A DNA stretch of 64,000 nt from assembly GCA_954871525.1 (NCBI GenBank), contig OX940870.1:9269501-9333500 (forward strand), given 5' to 3'. Position numbers and translations under genes: made by a program. The stretch is from Parietaria judaica (lineage: Eukaryota; Streptophyta; Magnoliopsida; Rosales; Urticaceae). The stretch's first letter is position 1; the number at the start of each line of letters is the position of its first letter. This document shows, one piece after another, positions 34,931 through 48,069 of this stretch. Under the pieces are notes generated by a model, which made no database searches, was not told the DNA's origin, and saw nothing but the letters and a program-made list of their open reading frames with translations.

Positions 34931-35595
34931 CTAGGGGTGGCAAAAAAAAAATACCCAACAGTTTAACCCAACTCAATTGAATTCAACCCCAATTTTACCT
35001 AATCAAATTAACAGAATAATTATCGGATTGGGTTGGATTCAACTCTAATAAATAGTTGGGTAGGGTTGGACGGATGCATTGGATTGGGCCGGCCAAATTG
35101 ACCCAATCGAGTTTTTTTTAATAATTAATTACTTATTTTTAATATATTTTGTGTTTTAAGTAAATAAAAACACACAAGTAAAAATAAAATACATCTAGAA
35201 TTTCATCTTTATATTTAGTTATTATTTAATGTCTATGACTATGTTTCTAGTTTATATTTACGACCACTTTTTTAGTTTAGTTTACGGCTATGTTCCGTAC
35301 TTTTGTTATTGAATGTTTAAGACTATAATAACGTTTAGTTTTTGAATTAGATGTTTAAAAACATTATATTAAATTTATCTTTATTGATTGACGGTTTAAA
35401 TTTCAGTGTTATTCGATAATATTTTATTTTTTATTTTATTTCAGTCCAATAACCCAACCTAGGTTTTTTCGTGTGGGTTAGATTGGGCTGTTAAAAAATA
35501 TGGGTCGGGTTAGGTCGCTTTTCCAAAACCCAATAAGATCGGTTCGGGTTCAGCTTTTACCCCGGGTCGACTCAATCCAACTCATGCACACCCCT
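34931..35595. mobile_element. Non-autonomous hAT element, AGGGGTG...CACCCCT group
   Basis: It begins CTAGGGGTGGCAAA and ends GCACACCCCT, with a perfect 8-bp duplication CATACATT at 34923-34930 and 35596-35603. Subterminal regions are full of GGGTTGGGT / ACCCAACC motifs on opposite strands. Length 665 bp, no open frame. Same structural group as the elements at 40.3, 52.4 and 62.5 kb. Confidence 0.9.
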
Positions 35596-35672
35596 CATAC
35601 ATTGCTACTGTGGTATTGAATACATTATTGTCGTTTGTGCAAATGATGTTATTTTTACTTTCGTTTTATATT

Positions 35673-36353
35673 TGTTGATCACCTATCAGTGACAGGGTGA
35701 GTCAACGTCACTTATTAACCTTGGCAGCCAATCAGGCTTGACTGTGAGTCAACGCTCGAGGACGGAATCAGCGACATTCATCATGATATCTCTATAAATA
35801 CCAGTGAGGTATTAGAGATAGAGTTTAATCGAAACACAAGATTACTCAGAGAGATTCCAGAGCGTAAGAGAGAATCTTTCCTAGAGAGAGAAAGTTTCCG
35901 GTGGAAACCGAAGGTGGAGAAGAAGGGCAGCGACGACGGATTACGGGGAGAGAAGGCTCGGGAACGACAGAAAAGAGGTGCATACTCTGGGATTCTGTCG
36001 GAGCTTCTTCGTGGCGTCGGGGCGGATCTTACTCACCGTAATTCGGCTAATCGGCGGCGTCTGGCTGATCTGGGTAGCTCCGTTGAACGGTGACGGGTAT
36101 ACACGACGGAGGCTACATCCGTGATAGGTGTTGTTCATCGTAGAAGATGAGTAGAGGGTTGTTTGGGTTCAGGCGATTCATCGGGAATATCAAGACTTGT
36201 GTAAAGTTTGATTCTTTTGTAACCGAGTGTAATCGAATGTACATCTTCAATAAAATTGATCGTTGATTCTGTCCAATTTTATCGTGTCGTGTTCCGCAAG
36301 TTTTGTTCGTATATCCATTCTTGTTGCTCGGGTGTTGGGTGAAATTCCTAACA
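35673..36353 (+). mobile_element. Solo LTR, copia-like, with perfect 5-bp TSD
   Basis: It begins TGTTGATCACC and ends TTCCTAACA, 681 bp, with perfect 5-bp duplications ATATT at 35668-35672 and 36354-36358. A TATA box TATAAATA (35793-35800) and a polyadenylation-type AATAAA near 36248 give plus orientation. No internal region or second LTR, so it is a solo LTR. It sits about 0.8 kb upstream of the DPH2 start codon in the same orientation and could act as an alternative promoter. Confidence 0.9.
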
Positions 36354-36358
36354 ATATT

Positions 36359-37148
36359 ACGTTGGCATACTTTTATAGTGCATTTCTGAATGCCTTGGGT
36401 TATTTACATGCGTTTGGTTCAGCTTAGAAAGTCAAGTTTTTGTTTTTAGATAAACTACTTTTGAGGTGTTTGGTAAAATTATTTTTAAAAAAACACAAAA
36501 GCGAATTCAAATTTTTGTACATGAATCGTAAAAGCTAAGATTCGTACCTTTTGGTCTAATAAAAACAAAAACACGGTTTTAGTCTTTTAGCCTATTTATT
36601 TTTACTAAACGCTAAATAAGTTGTTGTTACTAGAAACAACTGTTTTACAAACAATTTACTAAACACTTCCAATTATTTTATAAAAAGTTTTTTTTTCTTC
36701 AAAAAACTGAAACTAAAAGCATTTAAAAAAAATTAAGCGGTGCCAAATGAATCCATTAGCGGTACAAATATCAAAAGCTGTATAAAAAAAAAACAAGATA
36801 TTTATTTTTTATTTTGGCCAAACAAAAATTAATTATACGTTATAGACATGTATCAAACAACCTCAAAAAGTTACTTGTCTATAATTTGAGAAAAAAATAT
36901 CATTATTTCACTCGATTAGAAAATATAAACAAATATTTACAGTTGATTTTCAAATAATTTTAATATTTATGCCGCGAATATTATTTTTTTCGCTTCCCGT
37001 TTGTCAGATAAACCTTAAACCCTAGTTAATTAAACCGTTAATTCCAACTCAGTGGTGAAGAACACAGCGAGAGACTCGAAGCTGGAATCGGAAGAGATCG
37101 GAGGAGACGAGTTCCTGAATTCTTCTTGCTCCTCCCAATTCGTTCGCC
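36359..37148. other. DPH2 promoter and 5' UTR region
   Basis: Mostly AT-rich, with no strong TATA box. The 5' UTR probably starts within 36990-37060, where AAACCCTAG, a telo-box-like motif common near plant housekeeping promoters, occurs at about 37017. Confidence 0.45.
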
Positions 37149-39845
37149 ATGGAGTTCGAATCGATCTACGAAATTTCTCGCACCGTGGAGTTCATCCTCA
37201 CCGGGAACTTCACCAAAGTCGCATTGCAGGTGACCATTCGCTGCTCCAAACTTTACCAAGCTTGGCTTTCACGAGAGGCTGATCGTTTCTATGAGATTTC
37301 AGTTTCCGAAGGAGATGGCGAAGGACGCGACGAGAGTCGCGAAGGCTTTACGCGACGAGCTTCGCCGGAGAAGAGAATCCGATGGAATTGAGAAAGATGC
37401 TTTGTTGTTCGTCATGGGCGACACGAGCTGCTGCGTCGACGAATTGGGAGCTTCTCGCGGCGGCGCTGATTCAATCGTGCATTACGGCCATACCTGTCTC
37501 AGCCCGTGAGTCACTGCGAATCTCCGCGACATGTTATGTTTTTTGCAATTGAAACGATTTCCGGTTTGAATTTGTCGTGTTTACGGTGTACAGTGCATGT
37601 TTCGCGACTATAATTCTGGATTTTGAGTGCTGATAAAAACTGGTTCTAAATCTTTACAGTTTCGCATTTCGGTTATGGTTTTTGCAGGATATCAAAGTTT
37701 CGCGCTCTCTTCGTTTTTGGAAAGTCGCCATTGAACGTCTCCGATTGCTTAAACAATCTCGTGAAGCAGGCTACTGCTTGTGCTAAGAGTGTAATGGTAT
37801 GTTCATGTAGCCTTTAATGATGTGTTGTATTTGTGTACCGCGTTTTTAAGCCCTAATGGATGCTATTGCTACGGCAGGTTCTGTATGAGCTGGAGTATGG
37901 ACATATGATTGAGAAGGTCAGAGAAGAAGTGGCAAAGGCACTTGAATCTCGACCGGAAGTTGACATTCAATTTGCCGAGATTTTGTGTTCAAATATGACT
38001 CCGTCACAAAAGCATGACATAGCCGATCAGGGGATGAGTCCGGATGGGCGTAGGTACAATCTAGGAGGTTTGGTCTGGAAATTACCCGAGGAACATAAAC
38101 TTGAGGACTACTTGCTTTTTTGGATTGGTTCCGACAATCCAGCATTCGCTAATGTCGTCCTGACATTTAATGGTTGTGAAATAGGTACGATTCCTTTGTG
38201 ATTTTTTCAATGTCTTGATAATATAAGTCGTCTCTTTGTTTAAATGTTGTTTTGTAAGTAGTCAGATACGACGCAAAGGAAAATTGCATGGTGACCGACT
38301 TTTCTCATCTGAGAAGACTACTTAAGCGCAGGTATTGACATTCTCGCTTAAATGTAACTTCTTTTGCTATTAGTAGCTCTATTTACATTGTATTCTCGAG
38401 GCTTACCAAAAGTTTACATTGAAACACGGTGATGTTTCATGCAGATATTACCTAGTGGAGAAAGCAAAGGATGCTAATATTGTTGGTATTCTCGCGGGAA
38501 CACTTAACGTTGGTACGTGCCTTGTCTCTAGTAATTTACTAGAATTTCGCTTGTACTGATATGGAACTTTGGGTTTAATGTCTATAACTTGTAATGTAGA
38601 AATGGTTTATGAATTATTTATGTATTGATCACTTAATCTGAGATATAAATTAATATTTATTGTTTCATTACTCATCGATTCCGTCAAAATTGTGCAGCCG
38701 GTTACTTGCACATGATTAAGCAGATGAAAGAACTCGTTGCAGCAGCGGGGAAGAAAGCATATTTTCCTGTTATGGACAGACTAAATCCCGCAAAACTTGC
38801 CAACTTTCCAGAGGTAATTATCGAGGATTAATCGGTATGTATAACTTTTTTTTTCCTAAGTTTTTATTAATACTAAAACGTGCTCCTTTCATTGCAGTGT
38901 GACGTTTACATTTACGTCTCTTGCGCTCAAACCGTTCATTTGGATAGCAAAGAGTACTTGGCTCCTATTATCACTCCATTTGAGGCCATGCTAGCTTTTG
39001 ACAGGTACGACTACTAATACTAAATATAATGAGTCATTTGATACTCTTGAATGGCTAATAAAGTCAACCGTTTGTTTCCGTCAGAGGAAGACAATGGACG
39101 GGGGAGTATGTACTAGGATTCCAAGACTTGATCAAATCATTGCCGGTGGAACCAAAGAAGCCAAGTAATGAAGCGCGCTTTTCGTTCTTGCAAGGTGGAT
39201 ATGTTGAAGACACTACTGATACACAAGGTGATGAATCACTTTCCTTTCCTGTTGGAACATTTAAAGATAAACAAAATTTAGATTTTTAGATAATTTCAAA
39301 CCCGTGAAAAAAAAATAATTATCTACTATGCCCCCGAACTTGTCTTGTTGTTGCAACTCTTCCCTAAAACGCTTTTTGTTGTCTTCCATAACGAAGTTAT
39401 AATTATACCAATTTCCCCCGAGTACTAAAAAAACGAGTAGTGTTTTTTGTAACGGTATCTTCATAATAGATGTAGTGGTTACAGAAAATTACTCTTAGAA
39501 AAATTTCTTGCGGAAAAATATACAAATCATCTCACGCAGGCCCGGGAATTTGTTTCCTGGAAAATTATTGTTGCAGAAACAGAGACTAATCTGGAGAACG
39601 ATAAGGAAAGCGTCGCCCTGGCAAATGTTACAGAGAAGACAATCCAATTGCGATTGCATGAAAACTCAAACACCTTAGCGAAGCGAACGGCGAAATCCGG
39701 TGCAGAGTTTTTGGCAACTCGATCGTACCAAGGTCTCGAAATACACCGCGGAGATTCACCTGCAGAGCCATATCTTATCGGGCGAAGCGGGAGAGCAGCG
39801 GGGTACAAAGACGAGAAGCAAGACGAACCTCGCATTAACCCATAA
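37149..39845 (+). CDS. DPH2: 2-(3-amino-3-carboxypropyl)histidine synthase subunit 2
   Basis: Ten exons: 37149-37229, 37303-37505, 37688-37796, 37878-38184, 38259-38331, 38445-38512, 38698-38813, 38898-39004, 39085-39227, 39577-39845; 491 codons plus TAA, all with GT-AG introns. It begins MEFESIYEISRTVEFILTGN and carries family landmarks: VALQFPKEM, FVMGDTSCCVDE with the cysteines of the radical-SAM-type fold, SIVHYGHTCLSP, GILAGTLNVAGYLH, DVYIYVSCAQT and PIITPFEAMLAF. DPH2 pairs with DPH1 in the cytosol to transfer the aminocarboxypropyl group of SAM to a histidine of eEF2, the first step of diphthamide synthesis. The C-terminal exon is variable but ends in a plausible YQGLEIHRGDSPAEPYLIGR motif. 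Length is normal. A broken partial copy of the 3' end lies 5-7 kb upstream. Confidence 0.96.
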
Positions 39846-40304
39846 AAAAGCTAAAAGGACATGTCACAACAATTTTGCTATGGGATCAATAATTTATATT
39901 TTATATTTAATAGAATAAAAAAAATCAGTATCAATTTCTTAATTTTAAGCATATATTTTCCAAAATTAGTTATTACTAACTTACCACTCTTCTAATGTTA
40001 TATTGATTCGCTTTATATTTTTAAGATTGGTTAGGTCTATATTTTCTAGAATGTACAATAATCATTATTTTTTCTGCCCTAACTGTACTGTAATCCTTCA
40101 ATGTATAGGAGGTATGCGTTATTAGCTTTTAATGATTTGTGCATTGATATTATTTTTATTGTCGTTTTAACGTGTTGTCGTTCACGTCCTCTTAGAGCTT
40201 TCTGTCGTTTCTTGCAATGCTCTCATGTTGTCGTTTCTATGTTGTCAACATTTTTTCCAAATTCAACCAAGAATAAAACCCTCGGCTTATTCCCAAAATC
40301 AAAT

Positions 40305-41163
40305 ATAGGGCTGAAACCAGAACCGGGAACTGGGAATTTGACTATTTTTTGTCCCTGTCCCAGAAAAACGGGACACAGTTTTATGTCCCGGTTTTGGTTT
40401 TGGTTCTGAAAAAATCCTTGTTTTTTATTTAAATCAGAACCGGGACCGGGACCAGGACACCAATTAAAATCCCGATTTTTTTAGGACCAAAATTCGGGAC
40501 AAAAACCGGGACAAATCCGGGACAAAATCCAAGATAGAAACATGAAAATTACCAAATCCGAGTAAATACAAAATGTAAAATACCAAATCCGAGTAAATAC
40601 AAAACGTAAAATACCAAATCCGAGTACAAAAGCAAAATACAAAATAAACAAATGCAAGATCCGAGTTCACGTCGTGAACTTAACAATACCAAATTTTCTG
40701 TCAAAAAAAAAACAATACCAAATTCAAATTTCCGTGCAAAAAACCGAGTTTAAAATGCTAAATAGTAAATACCGAGTACAAACAAATTATTTTTTATAAC
40801 AAAACAACATATAAGATATGACGTGTTAAATAAAATTCCGTGTAATGGCTGAAAAATAAATGACATGTTAAAATAATGGACTGAAAAAATAAAATAATAG
40901 ATTAAGAACATAATAGTAAACGACATAAAAGAAATGACATGCTAAAAAACGACAAACTTATAACAAAACGACATAAAACCGGAACCGGGACAAGAAAACC
41001 GGGAATTTCATATTTTGAATTGGTTTTGGTTTTCAAACCGGAACCGGGACGACCCTTTTTAGGTTATAATAAAAAGGAAAAACTGATTTTTTGCCAAAAA
41101 CGGTTCGGTTCCGGGACCAAAACCGGGACAAAACCGGGAACCGAGTACAAAATTTTCACCCCT
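40305..41163. mobile_element. Non-autonomous hAT element, AGGGGTG...CACCCCT group
   Basis: It starts ATAGGGCTGAAACC and ends TTTCACCCCT, with an 8-bp duplication AATCAAAT at 40297-40304 and 41164-41171. Subterminal sequence is packed with CGGGAC/GTCCCG and ACCGGGA motifs. A 32-bp unit (AAAATACCAAATCCGAGTAA...) is repeated about 2.5 times at 40548-40630. It is 859 bp, lacks coding capacity, and lies 450 bp after the DPH2 stop. Confidence 0.9.
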
Positions 41164-41171
41164 AATCAAAT

Positions 41172-41872
41172 ATATAAAACTCTCATTAAAGTAATATTCA
41201 ATAAATTAGGATTTTTAATTAAATAATATTTTTGTATATTTTGACTCTAACTAATATTATTAACTCATTTCTAATACATTAAAATTATTAATTTATACAA
41301 ATTATATTGTAAAATAAATTAAAATATTCATTTCCAAAATTCTGTCGTTTCCTCCAAACTAATTGTTTTTTTTTTGTCGTTTCTGGAAAATACTCCAAAC
41401 CCAAGACTAGAAAACAAAGCGAACCATTAAGCGCAGGCCAAGTCATCAATATGTCCACGTGGAGGAATATGATTGGCCAGATACATGTCATCTACGTGTC
41501 AGACAATGCAAACCCATTCTTCTCTTTCTTCTTCGTTTTCATTCATCCCAAAAAAACAAAAAAAAAAACGCAGAGACGAAGATAAAAGCAATACACGATC
41601 AGAATCGAGCTTCAGAATCTCCATTGTTGCGTGCTCGATTCGCAGTCCAAGCCTAAACTCGTGTTCCTTCTCTTCTTCTCGGCTCGCTCATCGTGGCTTC
41701 CTCGGGTTCCTCAGGCTTGACGCGAAGAAAGCCCTCTTCTTCCTCTTCTTCCTCCGAGGCTCAATCGAGCTCCGTTGGGCCTGCTCGGGTTATTCTGAGA
41801 GAGTCGGGGAGGAATTCCCATTCCGATCTTCCTTTCTGGCAGAAGAACTGGTTCATCGGCTTGCTCTTCGTC
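41172..41872 (+). promoter_or_regulatory. SDF2 promoter and 5' leader
   Basis: 41172-41450 is AT-rich. Two ACGTG-containing motifs lie at 41455 (TCCACGTGG) and 41492 (CTACGTGTC), G-box/ABRE or ER-stress type cores that suit a UPR-inducible SDF2, although this is inference. From about 41510 the sequence becomes CT-rich and GC-rich and is probably the transcribed leader. From 41657 to the ATG the SDF2 frame is open without an ATG. Confidence 0.5.
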
Positions 41873-44027
41873 ATGGCGATCTGCTTCTTCGCGCTCTCCA
41901 TCTTCCTTTTCCTCGGGCTCGATTCCGACAATGGGATCGCTTACACGGCCGACGCTGGCACCGCCGCCGAGGGCGTCGAGGTACGTATCAATGTAGCTCT
42001 GCTGCTCGGGCATCGAATCTTATGAGAATTTTGTAATGGATTGAATTTTAGTACCATTTCCATACGAATCCATTGAGTTGAGCTTTAAGGTTCTGATGAG
42101 GAACAATAGTTTTCCTTGCATTTTACACAGCGTTCAGAGAATTTGAACTATTTTTCCTCATTAGTTGATTGGGTTCATTTGGTTTGAGCAGATTACGTAT
42201 GGATCAGTCCTGAAGCTGATGCACGAGAAGACCAAGTTCCGGTTGCATTCGCACGAAGTTCCTTATGGCTCGGGAAGTGGTCAACAGTCGGTTACTGGGT
42301 TTCCCAGTGTCGATGATGCTAACAGCTATTGGGTATATTTTCCAATCCCTTGCTTTGGTGTATTAGCATTGTATCTCGTATTCCGTTGGAGAAATAAAAA
42401 ATCAGTAGATCACGATACCACTAGAAACTAGGGAAATGCGTGCACATGGCTAGGTTTGAAAGCTTTATTTGGAGCCTGTTTTTTTCAGGAATTATTGTAT
42501 CAGTATGATCTATGTTTCTTAGGAATTATGGCTCGTCATTGTTGTTTCAAGTTTAGAGATGAAAACGCTCGTATAGTTTTCATTGTATATACGGATATGG
42601 CGTGAAGTTGAATCTTCTTACAGATTGTTCGACCGATGCTTGAAACATCTGCTAAACAAGGTGATGCCATCACTACTGGGACAGTTATCAGGTTGCAACA
42701 CATGAAGACAAGGAAGTGGCTGCATAGCCATTTACACGCATCTCCTCTATCAAGCAACCAAGAGGTATATAGCTCAGTCTTTTTATCTTTTAGTCTATAG
42801 CGGTTATAATGCTAAATTTATCTTTCCTTGTCGCTTTACTTTGCCCCTCCTCTGCTGTGTTCCTTATATTATTGCTAGGAACTAGCCGCACAAGTTCCAT
42901 TCTCGCTTAATAATTAGGGCAATCGGCAATTCAATACTACACATCTATCTCTAGGAACTAGCCACAAAAGTTTCAATTGCGTTTTTGCAAACAGTATATG
43001 CTTACACATCTATTTCTTTGATTAATCTTTGTAATTTTTTCCCTACTTTGTTGTTTGTTAGATATAAAGATACCAAGCTAAAGGACATATTTACTGAAAT
43101 CCCATTAAAAAAGTAACGGAAACCTGACGGAGTGGGAAAAAAAATACAATACTTTTCAAAGTATGATTGTATGTTTACAATGGATGCTTTACGTAGTACT
43201 TTTCTTGTACATCTATTTGTTCGATTAATCTGAATGCCAAGATCTTCTTAACCCTTGATTTTCATACAGGTAAGCTGCTTTGGCGGAGAAAATGATTCCG
43301 ACACCGGCGATCACTGGAGGTGGGTTTTTTAAATTCCTCCTCGCTGAAAGTCGCCAAGACATAGTATTGCTGACATCACCTCGGTATTGAATTTTATAGG
43401 GTAACGATTGAAGGGAGTGGGAAGACTTGGAAGCAAAACCAAAGGGTCCGCCTTCAGCACATCGACACAGGCATCTACCTACACAGTCACAACAAAAAAT
43501 TTACCCGCATTGCCGGAGGGCAACAAGAGGTATTGAAATAAAACATGCTTCTAAAAAAAAAAAAACTTACTCCTGTTTCCTCATTATCTCGTCGCATCAG
43601 TCATAGTTTTCCCATGGATTTTTATGTTGAACTTGTGCATTTTTACAATTTCCCCCTGAGCCGTTGCATAATAACGGTAAGATAAGAAATTGCTTCTAAC
43701 TACTACTGCGCGATAAGCTTAGGAGGTGTAGCTGCATATTACTCATTTTTATATGCTGTCTATTTCTATATGTATAGCAAGTACAGACATATATTACAAC
43801 ATTATTGTTGACTAGCCCGATGATTTCGCTGCCAATATATTAATATTTCTCCTTATAAATCTGTTTTGGATAACTTTTCTCGTATGGTATTAATATGTGT
43901 ATAAAGTTTGAATATAACTATCGATTTGCGTTGCCCACACCAGGTCTGCGGTGTGGCTGAGAAGCGTGCTGACAACGTGTGGTTGGTCGCAGAAGGCGTA
44001 TTCCTCCCCGTCACCAATACTAAGTAG
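41873..44027 (+). CDS. SDF2: Stromal cell-derived factor 2-like protein (MIR domains)
   Basis: Six exons: 41873-41980, 42192-42332, 42624-42764, 43270-43319, 43400-43529, 43944-44027; 217 codons plus TAG. I chose the ATG at 41873 because no upstream in-frame ATG exists before a TAA at 41654, and because the product then starts MAICFFALSIFLFLGL, a signal peptide as in Arabidopsis SDF2. Three MIR repeats follow (about residues 37-90, 98-153, 154-210), with TYGSVLKLMHEKTKFRLHSH, IRLQHMKTRKWLHSHLHA and VRLQHIDTGIYLHSH. In plants SDF2 acts in the ER lumen with ERdj3B and BiP in glycoprotein quality control and receptor kinase (EFR) biogenesis. No KDEL-type retention signal; it ends LPVTNTK, which is usual for the plant family. 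Length matches the family. Confidence 0.96.
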
Positions 44028-44832
44028 AATCTATGGTAGCGTATCGATGAATTTTTACAATTAGCTGGTCCAAAACAGGTACACCGGTTTTGGGTCGTTT
44101 TTGGTGGATGCTTAACTTGGAATAGATGTCCCTCCTCAGTGATTAACGACATAATATCATTAAACGACAATATTGTTTCACCTTGCCTCTTAGGATGTCT
44201 TTTTGCTCTAGTTGGAGGGAAACTTGAAATACTATATTGCTTATATATTTACCCATCTCCATCTGTAATGTGTATTTTGTATTGTGTTCTAGATTGTTAC
44301 TGGTTTTTTCAAGTAATATAAAATTACGGAGCAACCCAAAATATCTTTTACTAATTATTGAACACCCTTAAAAAATTGAAAATTTAGGGGTAAATGCAGT
44401 CCAATTGAATTGATACCGGAAAATGCTTTATAATATTTTTATTATGAAGGAAAACTGAATATCCAATGTTAAGGTGCAAAAATTGCATTATGTGAGATTC
44501 TTTGATCGAGTTATTGGAGTCTATTTTGTATTTGATCCTGTGATTTTTTAATATATAAAATCATGATCTAATCTACCATTGCTTGGTATGAAAAAAGTTG
44601 CTTATTACTATTGCCGTAAAATAATAAATGATAAATAAATAAATTAGGGATATATATATAACACTGTTATAATTTCTGAATTAACTTGATGAAAACCCAA
44701 GCTAAAAAATAATACTATGCCAAATACAGACTCAATAGGATGACTTGATGTAGCTTATTTTGAGGATTTCCAAATCAAGCATTGCCAAAATTATTTATCT
44801 GCATTAAGTTAATACTTTTGTTATCAAAATGA

Positions 44833-44947
44833 AGTAGAACCTCTATAAATTAATACTCGATAAATTAATAGTCACGATTAATCATACTCGATAATATAAT
44901 AAATTTCTCTGGTCTTAACCTTATTAATTTATAAAGGTTCAACTGTA
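44833..44947. mobile_element. Short MITE, ACAGTAGAAC family, copy 3
   Basis: AGTAGAACCTCTATAAATTA at the left is mirrored by TTAATTTATAAAGGTTCAACT at the right. It is only 115 bp, an internally deleted relative of the elements at 4.73 and 8.36 kb. Confidence 0.7.
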
Positions 44948-45299
44948 TCTTAAAGGAAGTGAAAAGGAAGTGAAGAAAACAAACTACTAAATTTGAAATA
45001 TCAATAATTTTCATCAAACTTCTTTTTGTGGGATGATTATATTCCATCGATCATTGAAGCACCTACTTCAGTGGAAATTGGGCTTTCAAGCCCAATTTGA
45101 GGCATAAATCAACGTCTCATTACATAGTTAAACTTGCCCAAGCTCGATCTTAATCAGAGTATGATTAGTTGGTGGAAAGTCGTCTTAACCATTAAGTGAT
45201 TAGTCACTGCTTGGTTGGTCCCACTAAGCTCTTTGAAATTTTTCATAAGCAAAAAAGTGATTAGCATAATGTAGACTTTTTGATTATGTGATGGGATAA

Positions 45300-45625
45300 G
45301 ACGTTAATTTAATTTCAACACAACAAGCTTATGTCAAGTTGATGTAACCCGATAGTCGATTAGTCTTGTCATTTAGTTGTTGTTAAGCGTTGTTTAGGAG
45401 TTAGTCGAGTCGAGTCAATGTCGTTAATTGAGTCTATTAGGTTGTAAGCTTCTTTCCCTATATAAGGGAGTTCATGTAATGAGAATGGTAGCCAATAAAC
45501 CAATCACAAACTTGAGTCTCTCAAAGAGGGGATTCAAGTTTGTGAAGGTTGGCCTTCGTGTTCATCGTGTTCTTGATTCCGAGAACCAACGATCTTGGCA
45601 CATAACACAAGTTAACTACTAAATT
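45300..45625 (+). mobile_element. LTR-like fragment with TATA box
   Basis: CCCTATATAAGGGAGTTCAT is a strong TATA region followed by about 150 bp of leader-like sequence with no long frame. It resembles a retrotransposon LTR or TRIM element. No termini or target duplication identified. Confidence 0.35.
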
Positions 45626-48069
45626 TCCTATCAAAACTCGCTCAACATTTTCTTTGTGGCATGATGGTTCCTCAATTATGTTATTAGCCTTGTTATTGTA
45701 AAATATAATTCTTTTATTTCATTTAAATTGCACCAGATATGTAATTGAGAACTATTTCCGCTCTTTTTCTTCTTCATAGAAACCCATCTCGCACGTACCT
45801 CTTAATAGAAAGATCGTTGGAACTAATAACTCTCCAATAATAAAACAAATAATTTTCAACTATTAAATAATGATAACTAAACAAATTTATAAATAAAAAT
45901 TAAACGGTGTATCGATTAATTCTATAAAGTGAAGAAAAGTAAATTTTAAATCTGATATATAGGAGGAGGAGCAAGTTATTATGAAGTGAAATTGATGTCG
46001 CTGTAAGCTTATTATATTCTGAAAACAGTTATATTTTTAATTTTATGACATAAGCTGAGAATACCATCCACGAGTTATATAAAAAAATTGATGGATGAAA
46101 ATCAGAAATTATGGAATGAAGTGGTCCATAAACTCATTCAATAAAATTTCTTCAAGCCATGACATGGAAACTTAATGGTATGAATAGGAAACATCTCATA
46201 CTTTTTTCAAACTCGTCACTTCTATTTCACACTTCGAACTGTCATCTAATTTTCATTGACCAACTCATCTTCCTTCATTAATAATATCACCTAATATATT
46301 TCTCTGATATTCTAGATTCAAACCTTCTCTTTAGTCCCAAATGAAAATTACATCTCCAAGCCAGTAGGAGGCAAGGCAAAGAGAGAATATTTTATTGGCG
46401 TTACGCGTACGTAGAGAATAATTCTATTATATACATCTTCAATAAGTCATGAGTTCAAACTTCATAGGACGCAAATGCATTCCCTTTTTATATATGTAAA
46501 TTTAGCCAATAGCGTCACTTGTTCTTATACTGAATATATCTAGTATTGCAAGAACGCACTGTAACATTGGTTGATAGTGTCACCCCATTAAAATTTCAAC
46601 ACAAACACCCACAACCCTCTTAGTCCACGAGCAATAACGAAATCGAGGCCAGGGTGTATAAGGAGCCTACCTCCCGTCCAATATTTTAAATGATTAATTT
46701 AATTTTTTAGATATTCACTTTGTTATAACCCGATATTCTGGTTCGGTCACTTCTCGCCGCCAATATAATACCGTCGCAAAACCCTGATTCGGAATTAGTA
46801 AAAAATCAACACAAAGCAGGCACGTGTGAGATTCTTCATGCCTAAAGTGGGGTCAACTAGTTCACATAAACGACTCATTTACTGATCAATCAGTCTGGGA
46901 TTGTTTCAATTTTCAAAAATACAGCTTGAATTTTAATGACATTCATTTCTCACTTGTATTGTAATCATCAAACATTTTGCTAAAATCAATTCGATTTTTA
47001 TGTCGTTTTAATTGAAACAAGAAAAATTGAAGTTGCGGGTCATTAAAACACTGAATTGAAGAGCCTCACCATATCATGTGTGTGCATTTTCCTGATGAGA
47101 AATGATAACTTACATCATAGAGCTTTGATAGCTATGATATGTTCCATAGTTTAGGACAAATCATGTTTCTTTCTTGCAATAATAATCATAGATTTACGGC
47201 ATAAGTGTCGTAAAATAGTGTTGTGAGTTGCATAATCACATTGTTTGTTTATCATAGGTTAGGTATCTAATGTTACAATTAAAGTGATTGATCCATACGT
47301 TTCCATTAGTGTTCAAAATTAGAGCTTGAGAATATTTTCCTTTATTTTTTTTTTAACTATAGCCGGGCTCGTGACTCCGTGTCAAATTTATTTATAAGCA
47401 CTTCACTTATGGCAGAAGAAATCGTGGTAGCACAAAGATACGAGGGATTTACAAAAAATATAACCTACCTAAACCATCCCAAACATTCAAACTATCAAAC
47501 TTAGAAAAGGTTCTTAACAACGAAACGAGTAATAAATAATAACATTTACCTTAACTCGCGATAAACAAATAATAAAATTATACCGTCTAAACATACTATT
47601 TTTATAAGTACCAAAATAAATAATTGTAGCACAAAAAGCTTTCCTTTGCCAAAAGGTGACTATTCTTTTGGTAGGGAAAAATAGGAAAAAGCTTTTTATC
47701 TACATTATGTAAAGGAATATAAGTGTACCTCTTGGAATAAAAACTAGATTTTGCATTCATGCAACATGATCGACAAAGCTTAACATAATTAATTAGTAAC
47801 TCAACCTACTTTGGCATATCTTCGAGGGGTTTTGCCACTCAAGAGTCTAGTATAGAATCTAGATCAACCAACTTTAGAATGAGCAAAATAATTGATAAAT
47901 TATTGCAATAGTTTTTTAATGTGAGATTATCAACGAACATGATTATGAGATTCATGACCCAAGGTTCTTGAGTTGTCCTTTAATTTGGTGCAAAAAAACA
48001 ATTAATTAAGGACTTAAATAGGTTGTTGAAAAGCTCATATATATATGTATATATATATATTATATATAT

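Larger units (their letters stand above)
44028..48065. other. Intergenic; MITE fragment and LTR-like region
   Basis: 44028-44330 is probably the SDF2 3' UTR and terminator region. A short MITE lies at 44.83 kb. 45280-45625 has LTR-like features: TATA box CCCTATATAAGG at about 45457, then a leader and a GC-richer end. Borders are not defined. 46-48 kb holds nothing recognisable. No gene seen. Confidence 0.45.

Noticed and set aside
41473..42036. 187-codon frame overlapping the SDF2 leader and exon 1
   Set aside because: It starts at TTG, is low-complexity Ser/Arg sequence, and runs out of phase over the SDF2 signal peptide and through its donor site.
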